Source of the DNA: Pseudomonadota bacterium
Lineage (GTDB): Bacteria > Pseudomonadota > Gammaproteobacteria > Steroidobacterales > Steroidobacteraceae
DNA length: 64,000 nt
Direction of reading: 5' to 3'
Assembly: GCA_018261655.1 (NCBI GenBank)
Contig: JAGTSG010000014.1
Span: 31,099 to 95,098, forward strand
Shown here: positions 25,801 to 34,611 of the stretch, piece after piece
How positions within the stretch are numbered: position 1 is the first letter of the stretch
Layout: every line of letters begins with the position of its first letter
The notes under the pieces: generated by a model
The model's input: only the letters and a program-made list of their open reading frames with translations
Told to the model about the DNA's origin: nothing
The model's database searches: none
Made by a program: the position numbers and the translations under genes

Positions 25801-27632
25801 CAGCACGGCTGGCCTTCCACGGCCAGTTCGTAGGGCCGCTCGCTGATCAGCTTGAGGCCGAGGTTCTCGATCGCCGGCAGCACGTCGGAGATCGGCATCG
25901 GCGTGCCGCAGCGGAACAGCTTGAACTGGACCTTGTGGGCCGGCTGGCCGGCCGGGCGGTACAGCCTCATCACCAGCCTCGCCGGCTCGCGACGCAGTTC
26001 CTCGAGCCGCGCGACGTCGTGCACCACGAGCTCGGGCGGGGTGTCTTCCTCGTAGGCAGCAGGGAAGGCGCTGCCGTAGCGCCTGAACAGGTCGGCCGGT
26101 GCCAGGCCCGCGGCGCCATCGGCGAGCGCCTGCTGCAGCCGGTCGCTCCAGGTGCGGACCGCGTCGGCGATGAGGCGCTCCAGGCCGGCGACGTCGGCGT
26201 CGCGGTCGTCCTCGGGGTTGGTGCGCACCAGCAGGTAGACGCGGGCCAGCAGGGACTCCGACAGCTGGACCTGCGACTCGACCTCGATGCCGCCGAGCGC
26301 CTCGAGCACGATCTGCTCGATGCGCTGGCGGACCTGGGTGTTGTAGCGGTCGCGCGGGACGTACAGCAGGCAGGTGTAGAAGCGGCGGAAGGCGTCGCGG
26401 CGCGTAAACAGCCGGACCTCGCTGCGCTCGTACAGGTTGACGATGCCGCGCACGATGCGGATGAGCTCGGCGACGCTCGCCTGGAAGAGCTCGTCGCGGG
26501 GATAGAGCTCCAGCGCGTGCAGCAGCGCCTTGCCGTCGTGGCTCGACGGCGCCAGCCCGAAGTGGGCGATGACGCGTTGCACCTTGTGGCGCAGCACCGG
26601 GATGTCGCGGGGGCTGCTGCTGTAGGCCGTCGAAGTCCAGAGGCCGATGAACCGCCTCTCGCCGACGACGTCGCCGCGCGCGTCGAAGGTCTTGAAGCCG
26701 ACGTAGTCGAGGTGCGTCGCGCGGTGCACCGTGGAGACCGAGTTGGCCTTGGTGATGATGAGCAGGTCGCGGGAGCGCGCAAACTCGCGGATGTCGCCGG
26801 ACAGGACCACCGGGCGCGAAGCCTCGGCGCGACTGCGCCCGGGCCGCAGCAGGCCGAGGCCGGATTCACGCACGGGAACCAGGCGGTCGCGTGCCGCGCC
26901 GCGTTGCAGGCGGTACTCGCGGTAGCCGAGCAGCGTGAAGTGGTTGTCTTCCATCCACTCCAGCAGGGCACGCGCCTCGCGCACCTCGCCCGGCGGCACC
27001 GGCGGCGGGCTGGCCTCGAGCTGCGCGGCGATCTCCCGCGTCCGGGCGCGCATCTCCATCCAGTCCGAGGTGGCGCAGCGCACGTCGTCCAGCGACTGCA
27101 GCAACCTGAGCCGCAGGGCCTCGAGCTGCTCCGGGTCGTCCAGCCGCTCCACCTCGATCAGCTGCCACGACTCCGACCGGGCCGTCGCGGGCGCGTCGTC
27201 GGGGAAGTGCCCCTTGAGCCGGCCCTGCCGGTCACGCGCCACCGACAGCACGGGGTGCGCGATGAAGTGGACCCGGATGCCGCCCTGGATGAAGACGATC
27301 CCGATGGAGTCCACGAGGAACGGCATGTCGTCGGTCACGACCGCGACGAGGGTGTGCGGCGAGGTGAAGCCGTCGCGGTCCGGGGCCGGGTTGAAGACCC
27401 GGACCAGCGACTCCTCCGGCCGGCGCAGCAGCGCCATCCGCGCGTGCATGATCGCCGCCGACGCGAGGTAGTCCCGGTCGCGGGCGGCGAGGTCCTCCTC
27501 GGCGACACCGTGATAGTAGGCGCGGACCAGGTCGTCGACCGGCACCGGCAGCTCGCGCCCGGCCGTCTTGACGGCGCGTGCCGCGATGCCCTCGATGATC
27601 CGGAGGCGTTGGGCGGGGACATGGCCAGGCAT
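22809..27632 (-). CDS. gdhB: NAD-specific glutamate dehydrogenase, large (about 180 kDa) type
   Basis: This enzyme oxidatively deaminates glutamate to 2-oxoglutarate with NAD+, a catabolic role. The 1607-residue chain has a long N-terminal regulatory part (ACT-like domains; [16 protein letters not shown] near residue 95), a central catalytic domain ([70 protein letters not shown] split across the domain) and a helical C-terminal part. Length matches Pseudomonas/Caulobacter-type enzymes. The ATG at 27630-27632 has AGAGGA eight bases upstream and was preferred to an ATG 24 codons earlier. It lies 68 bases downstream of the marR-type gene. Confidence 0.94.
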   Translation of the reverse strand: [1607 protein letters not shown]

Positions 27633-27700
27633 GGGGGGTCCTCTTGCGCTCGTGGCCGCCGACGCCCCGTGACCGGATGGGGGCCGTCCCGCGGCCGCGA

Positions 27701-28192
27701 TCAATGGTTGGTTGCGCGAATTATACGGTCAGCGGCCAGTTCCCGGGCGCGGCCGAGCAGCCTGTGAAGTACGGCGTCGAGGGTCCGTGATTCTGCGGAT
27801 GACAGGACCTTCAGGAGTTCCTGCTCGTAGTCGAGAGCCGCGGGCGAGACCTCGATGTATACCGCCATCCCGGCCGGTGTCAGCCGCAGGCGCGACCGCC
27901 GCCGGTCGGCGGTCGCCGCGCGCCGGGTGACCCGCCTGTGGCGCAGCAGGCGGGCCACCGCGCGGCTGACCGCGACCTTGTCCATGGCCGTCCTCTCGGC
28001 GACCTGCGCGGCCGACAGGCCGGGCTCGCGGGCCAGCACTGCCATGACGCGCCACTCGGGCGTCGTGAGGTCGTGTCTTGCTGCGTAGGCGGAGGCGATC
28101 GTCGCCGAGACGATGTTGGCCAGCACCGACAGGCGGTACGGCAGGAAGTGCTCGAGGTGGAGCAGGTCGTCCGTGGCGAGCCGGCGGGTCAT
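27701..28192 (-). CDS. MarR-family transcriptional regulator
   Basis: The 163-residue protein has a MarR winged helix: TPEWRVMAVLAREPGLSAAQ, ERTAMDKVAVSRAVARLL (recognition helix) and the wing RRATADRRRSRLRLTPAG. MarR dimers respond to small phenolic or carboxylic ligands. It is divergent from the 4-hydroxyphenylpyruvate dioxygenase gene with a near-palindrome between them, so control of tyrosine breakdown is likely. The ATG at 28190-28192 was chosen because an upstream TTG would put the coding region inside that palindrome. Confidence 0.87.
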   Translation of the reverse strand: MTRRLATDDLLHLEHFLPYRLSVLANIVSATIASAYAARHDLTTPEWRVMAVLAREPGLSAAQVAERTAMDKVAVSRAVARLLRHRRVTRRAATADRRRSRLRLTPAGMAVYIEVSPAALDYEQELLKVLSSAESRTLDAVLHRLLGRARELAADRIIRATNH

Positions 28193-28233
28193 GCGCAGTC
28201 CTTGCCGCAGCGGGCGGCTGCGTGATAATAATG

Positions 28234-28247
28234 GTTTCAATTGTAAC
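28234..28247. promoter_or_regulatory. Near-palindromic MarR-type operator
   Basis: GTTTCAATTGTAAC is a 14-base dyad around CAATTG with one mismatched pair. It lies between the divergent MarR and HPPD genes, 42 bases from either start. AT-rich dyads of this form are typical MarR-dimer sites. Binding is inferred. Confidence 0.55.
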
Positions 28248-28289
28248 TAAATAGCCTCCCCCCGGGGGAGGGCGCCGGAGGTGGGGGAG

Positions 28290-29336
28290 ATGGCGGACCT
28301 TTTCGACAATCCGATGGGAACGGACGGCTTCGAGTTCGTCGAGTACACGGCGCCGGATCCGCAGCAGCTGCGGACGCTGTTCGAGCGCTTCGGATTCCCG
28401 GTCGTGGCGCGCCACCGCCGCAAGAACGTCACCCTGCACCGGCAGGGAGACATCAACTTCATCATCAACGCCGAGCCGGGCGGGTTCGGACAGCAGTTCG
28501 CGGTCCAGCACGGACCCAGCGCCTGCGCGATGGCCTTCCGTGTCCGGGATGCCGCCTTCGCCTGGCGGCGCGCGCTGGAACTCGGCGCGGAGCCGGGCCC
28601 TGACACGGCCGGGCCGATGGAGCTCAACATTCCCAGCATCCGTGGCATCGGCGGCAGCCTGATCTACCTCGTGGACCGCTACGGCGGCTCCACCATCTAC
28701 GACGTCGACTTCGTGCCCGTGACTCCGCCGGCGACGGTCCAGGCCGCCGGCCTCACGGAGATCGACCACCTGACCCACAACGTGCAGCGCGGCAACATGG
28801 ACAAGTGGGCCGGCTTCTACGAGCGCCTGTTCAACTTCCGCGAGATCCGCTACTTCGACATCGAGGGGAAGAAGACCGGGCTGTTCAGCCGGGCGATGAC
28901 CAGCCCCTGCGGCAGGATCCGCATTCCGATCAACGAGTCGCAGGACGACAAGAGCCAGATCGAGGAGTACCTCAGGGAATACCGGGGCGAGGGCATCCAG
29001 CACATCGCACTGGCCACGGAAGACATCTACGCGACGGTCGACGCGCTGCGGGCCAACGGCGTCGCCTTCCAGGACTCGCCGGACACCTATTACGAGGGCG
29101 TCGGCGCCCGCGTCACCGGCCACAGCGAGTCGATCGCGGAACTGCAGAAGCGGCGCATCCTGATCGACGGCTCGGACAAGGACGGCATCCTGCTGCAGAT
29201 CTTCACCCAGAACGTGATCGGTCCGATCTTCTTCGAGGTCATCCAGCGCAAGGGCAACCAGGGCTTCGGCGAGGGCAACTTCCGCGCGCTGTTCGAGTCG
29301 ATCGAGCTCGACCAGGAGCGGCGGGGCGTCATCTAG
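28290..29336 (+). CDS. hppD: 4-Hydroxyphenylpyruvate dioxygenase
   Basis: HPPD converts 4-hydroxyphenylpyruvate to homogentisate in tyrosine catabolism using Fe(II) and O2. The 348-residue protein has two vicinal-oxygen-chelate domains. Iron ligands are in TEIDHLTHNV (first His), GEGIQHIALATEDI (second His) and GPIFFEVIQRKGNQGFGEGNF-type region (Glu; residues about 316-336). The ATG at 28290 is preceded by GGGGGAG. Homogentisate dioxygenase and later steps are not in the window. Its TAG overlaps the convergent zapE stop. Confidence 0.96.
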   Translation: MADLFDNPMGTDGFEFVEYTAPDPQQLRTLFERFGFPVVARHRRKNVTLHRQGDINFIINAEPGGFGQQFAVQHGPSACAMAFRVRDAAFAWRRALELGAEPGPDTAGPMELNIPSIRGIGGSLIYLVDRYGGSTIYDVDFVPVTPPATVQAAGLTEIDHLTHNVQRGNMDKWAGFYERLFNFREIRYFDIEGKKTGLFSRAMTSPCGRIRIPINESQDDKSQIEEYLREYRGEGIQHIALATEDIYATVDALRANGVAFQDSPDTYYEGVGARVTGHSESIAELQKRRILIDGSDKDGILLQIFTQNVIGPIFFEVIQRKGNQGFGEGNFRALFESIELDQERRGVI

Positions 29337-30445
29337 GGGCCGGCGGATCGCGGATCGCGAGTCGAGTGGCGACCGGGTGGCCGGTCCCCGAAGTCAGCCT
29401 GTTGTGCTTGCGGAGCGCAGCGGAGCCGAGCGAACGCAGCGGGACCGGCCGCCCGGGTCGCGCCCGACAGCGCCAGTTTCACGCCGCGGTCGTAGAACTC
29501 GTCGACCAGGGAAATGAACCGCCGCGCCTCGTCGTCCCGTGACGGGCCGAAGCAGGGCACGCCCGAGATCACCACCGTGTGGTGCGTGCGCGCGATCTCG
29601 ATGTAGTCGGCCTGCGACCTCGGTCCCGCGCAGAGCGCCTCGAAGTCGAACCAGATGACATCGCCGGTCCTGCGCCTGACCGGGATGGCCCGTCCCTCGA
29701 CCTCGATCGAGCCACCGGCCTCGCCCGGCCCCCCGGCGATGGACTCGAAGCGACGCGCGAGCAGCCGGTCGGCATCGCCGGCGTGGCTGCTGACAAACAG
29801 CGGCGCCCGCTCGAGTTCCCGCAACCGGTAGTCCGTGCCGCCGTCGACCTCCACCACGTCGGTGTGCCGCTCGATGAGCTCGATGGCCGGGACGAACCGC
29901 TGGCGCTGCAGCCCGTCCCGGTAGAGGTCCCGCGGCGGCGCGTTCGACGTGACCGCGAGCGTGACGCCGCGCGCGATGAGGCCCTCGAACAGGCCGGCAA
30001 GGATCATGGCGTCGGCGATGTCGCTGACGAACAGCTCGTCGAGGCACAGCAGCCGGCAGGTGGAGGCGATTCCGGCGGCGACCTCGCCGAGCGGATCGGG
30101 CAGGTCACGATGCCGCCGCAGGCCGGCGTGGACTTCCTGCATGAAGCGGTGAAAGTGGGTGCGGCGGGCCGGCACGCCGGCATGCGCGTGGAAGAGGTCC
30201 ATGAGGAAGGTCTTGCCGCGACCGACGCCGCCCCACAGGTAGATCCCGGGGACCGCCTCGCGCGCTGGCGCGCGGCCGAGGCGCACCTCCAGCCGGTGCA
30301 CCAGGCTCCGCTCGTGCCGTTCGCCGCGTTGCAGCGCGAGGCGCAGCGACTCGAGCCGCGCGACCGCACGGCGCTGCGCCTCATCCGGCCCGTAGCCGTG
30401 GCGCGCGAGCTCCGCGGCGTAGGCCGCTGCCAGTGTGTCCGGCAT
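29333..30445 (-). CDS. zapE: ZapE/AFG1-family ATPase with an atypical C-terminus
   Basis: ZapE is a cell-division-associated ATPase of the AFG1 family. The 370-residue protein has Walker A GGVGRGKT at residues 72-79, HFHRFMQEVHAGLR, Walker B LLCLDELFVSDIADAMIL and the arginine-finger region VTSNAPPRDLYRDGLQR. The core runs normally to LVDEFYDRGVKLALSG. After that, the family usually has a conserved tail of the type LYxGxxLxFEFxRTxSRLxEMQ. Here the last 45 or so residues are Ala/Arg/Pro-rich, encoded by an inverted-repeat region, and match nothing. The ATPase core is intact. Same strand as aacS, 18 bases downstream of it. Confidence 0.9.
   Translation of the reverse strand: MPDTLAAAYAAELARHGYGPDEAQRRAVARLESLRLALQRGERHERSLVHRLEVRLGRAPAREAVPGIYLWGGVGRGKTFLMDLFHAHAGVPARRTHFHRFMQEVHAGLRRHRDLPDPLGEVAAGIASTCRLLCLDELFVSDIADAMILAGLFEGLIARGVTLAVTSNAPPRDLYRDGLQRQRFVPAIELIERHTDVVEVDGGTDYRLRELERAPLFVSSHAGDADRLLARRFESIAGGPGEAGGSIEVEGRAIPVRRRTGDVIWFDFEALCAGPRSQADYIEIARTHHTVVISGVPCFGPSRDDEARRFISLVDEFYDRGVKLALSGATRAAGPAAFARLRCAPQAQQADFGDRPPGRHSTRDPRSAGP
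29369..29461. repeat. Inverted repeat at the hppD/zapE convergence
   Basis: Arms at 29369-29388 and 29441-29461 (GGCCGGTCCC versus GGGACCGGCC at their cores) pair with one mismatch and one bulge. The loop contains the motif GGAGCGCAGCGGAGCCGAG. The repeat lies within the atypical 3' end of zapE, just past hppD. It may end transcription in both directions or be a small inserted element. Confidence 0.5.
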
Positions 30446-30463
30446 CGCCGCGCGTCGTCCCGC

Positions 30464-32413
<1,950 letters not shown>

Positions 32414-32454
32414 CGTCCTCCCCCCGCGTGCCGGACAGGCCCCGTCGGCACCTG

Positions 32455-34485
32455 CTACCGCGCGGGTGTCAACGGGTCCCCGGCATTTTCGCGCACCAGG
32501 GCGGCGGCGACCAGTTCAGCGACGTCCAGCGTGCGGACCGCCTCGTCCTGCCCCAGCGCCTTCAGCCCGTCGCCCAGCATCACGGCGCAGTAGGGGCAGG
32601 CGGTCGCGATGACCGTCGGCGACATGGCGACGGCCTGCCCGGCGCGCAGGACGTTGATGCGCGTGCCGATCGTCTCCTCCATCCACATGCGTCCGCCGCC
32701 GGCGCCACAGCACATGGCCTTCTCGCGGTTGAGCGGGAATTCCACCGGCGCCTGGCTCGTGACGGCCTCGATGGCCCGGCGCGGCGCGCCGAACTCGCCG
32801 TTGTGCCGGCCTAGGTAACAGGGGTCGTGCAGGATGACGCGCTCCGGCCGCGGTGCGACCCGGATGCGTCCCTCGTGCAGCAGCTGGTCGATCAGCTGGG
32901 TATGGTGCACGACCTCCCAGTGCCCGCCGAAGGCCGGGTAATCGTTCCTGAGGGAATTGAACGCGTGCGGGTCGCAGGTGACGATGCGCTTCACCCCCAG
33001 GCCGTTCAGGGTCTCGACCAGCTTTCCCGCGAGCTCCTGGAACAGCATCTCGTTGCCGGCGCGGCGGACACACTCGCCGGTGGAGGGCTCGCCAGGGCCG
33101 AGGATGGCGAACTTCACGCCGGCCTCCCGCAGGATGCTGACGAAAGCCCGGGCGACCTTCTGGCCACGCGGGTCGAAGGACCCGGCCGAGCCCACGTAGT
33201 ACAGGTAGTCGAGCGCCGCAACGTCCGCCGCCGACTTCGCGACCGGGACGTCCAGGCCGCGGGCCCAGTCGCCACGCGTCTCGGCGGGCAGGCCCCAGGG
33301 GTTGCCCTGCACCTCCCAGGCGTGGAACACCGCCTTCAGCTCGTGCGGAAACTCGCCATCCATCATCACCCGGTGCTGGCGCATGCGGAAGAAACGCGGC
33401 AGGTGCTCGAGCTCGATGGGACAAGCGGCCTCGCAGTAGCCGCAGGTGGTGCAGGCCCAGAGCGTATCCTCGCCGATCACCTGCGGCACCAGTGGCGGCA
33501 CCTCGCCGCCCGCGACGAGCGCGGCGCGCTGGTCCAGGAGGTGATGCTTGAGGCTGTCGTTGACCCACTTCATGGACAGCGGCTTGCCGGTCAGGAAGGT
33601 GGGGCAGGCATCCTTGCAGCGCCCGCACTCGGTGCAGGTGAAGGCGTCGAGGCCCTCCTTCCAGGTCAGGTCCGCCGCGCTCGCCACGCCGACCTTCATT
33701 TCGTCCGCGCCGGCCTCGTCGCTCATCAGCTTCGCGAGGTCGACGGCCGGGACGGTGTTGGCCGGGCCGCCGCGCCGGAAGAACAGTGTCGGCAGCGCGG
33801 TCACGATGTGGAAGTGCTCCCCGGCCGGCAGCAGGACGAGGAAGGAGAGCACCGTGAGCATCTGCAGCCAGTAGGACAGGTGGTAGCCGGTCCGCAGCGT
33901 CGCCTCGGGCAGGCCGGCGAACACCGCGGCCAGCGCCCCGCCGACCGGCGCAAACGCCTGCTCGTGCGCGATCGCCGGATCCGCGCCCGACAGCAGCGCA
34001 AAGCGGAAGCCGTCGAAGGCGAAGTCCGTCAGCATGATGAGGGTGATCAGCGACAGGACCAGCAGGCCCTCGCGGTTCGGCTCGAGGCGCGCGGGCCTGA
34101 GCAGCAGGCGGCGGTAGAACCCGTAGCCGACCGCCAGCAGGACCGCGACCTCGACGAGGTCCTTGAAGGCGGCGAACAGCCCCCCGGCGAGCCCGGTCAC
34201 GGCGAAGGCCTCGTCGTAGCCGATCGCGATCAGCTGCAGCTTGCGCAGCAGCAGCGACAGGAAGCCGAGGAAGATCACCGTGTGCATGATCCCGGGCCTC
34301 CACTCGCCGCGGATCATGCGCTTCTGCAGCAGGCCGTCCACCAGGACGGTCTTCAGCCGGGCCGCAGGATGATCCCGGCGCACCTCCGGCTGCAGGCTCG
34401 CGACGACGCGCAGCTTGCGCAGCGCCAGCACGGTGAAGGCGGCAAACGAGACCAGCAGCAGCAGCGTGATGCCCAGCGGGCTCAT
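32455..34485 (-). CDS. Membrane Fe-S oxidoreductase, EtfD-like (heterodisulfide-reductase family)
   Basis: The 676-residue protein has about five or six membrane helices in the first 240 residues. Two ferredoxin-type clusters follow (CTECGRCKDACP, CTTCGYCEAACP), then two CCG domains (HDPCYLGRHNG, MCCGAGGGRMWMEE, ACPYCAVM). This layout matches EtfD/DUF3483 proteins that accept electrons from ETF and reduce the quinone pool. It is divergent from ETF-QO, with 126 bases between the starts, so the organism may have two routes from ETF to quinone. It heads a minus-strand group with aacS and zapE. Confidence 0.88.
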   Translation of the reverse strand: MSPLGITLLLLVSFAAFTVLALRKLRVVASLQPEVRRDHPAARLKTVLVDGLLQKRMIRGEWRPGIMHTVIFLGFLSLLLRKLQLIAIGYDEAFAVTGLAGGLFAAFKDLVEVAVLLAVGYGFYRRLLLRPARLEPNREGLLVLSLITLIMLTDFAFDGFRFALLSGADPAIAHEQAFAPVGGALAAVFAGLPEATLRTGYHLSYWLQMLTVLSFLVLLPAGEHFHIVTALPTLFFRRGGPANTVPAVDLAKLMSDEAGADEMKVGVASAADLTWKEGLDAFTCTECGRCKDACPTFLTGKPLSMKWVNDSLKHHLLDQRAALVAGGEVPPLVPQVIGEDTLWACTTCGYCEAACPIELEHLPRFFRMRQHRVMMDGEFPHELKAVFHAWEVQGNPWGLPAETRGDWARGLDVPVAKSAADVAALDYLYYVGSAGSFDPRGQKVARAFVSILREAGVKFAILGPGEPSTGECVRRAGNEMLFQELAGKLVETLNGLGVKRIVTCDPHAFNSLRNDYPAFGGHWEVVHHTQLIDQLLHEGRIRVAPRPERVILHDPCYLGRHNGEFGAPRRAIEAVTSQAPVEFPLNREKAMCCGAGGGRMWMEETIGTRINVLRAGQAVAMSPTVIATACPYCAVMLGDGLKALGQDEAVRTLDVAELVAAALVRENAGDPLTPAR

Positions 34486-34534
34486 GATCGCGAGTATCCC
34501 ATGCGGTGCGGCGGGGGCGCCGCAACCCGCGGGA

Positions 34535-34563
34535 CTGTCGCAAGTGACGCCGCGCTATACAAT
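34535..34563 (+). promoter_or_regulatory. Possible promoter of the ETF-QO gene
   Basis: TACAAT at 34558-34563 lies 48 bases upstream of the ATG, with CTGTCG 17 bases further upstream as a weak -35. It is in the divergent spacer between the EtfD-like gene and ETF-QO. Confidence 0.3.
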
Positions 34564-34611
34564 TGCGGTTTTCGCCCACCCGGCGATCCCGCCGGACGGA
34601 GACCCGACAGC

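Noticed and set aside
24741..27767. Very long open frame on the plus strand opposite the glutamate dehydrogenase gene
   Set aside because: It is antisense to a well-conserved gene and its translation is rich in Arg, Gly, Ala and His with no domain. GC-rich DNA produces such frames opposite real genes.
32827..34611. N-terminal extension of the ETF-QO frame by about 600 residues
   Set aside because: The extension is antisense to the EtfD-like gene and has no conserved sequence; the ATG at 34612 gives the standard protein.
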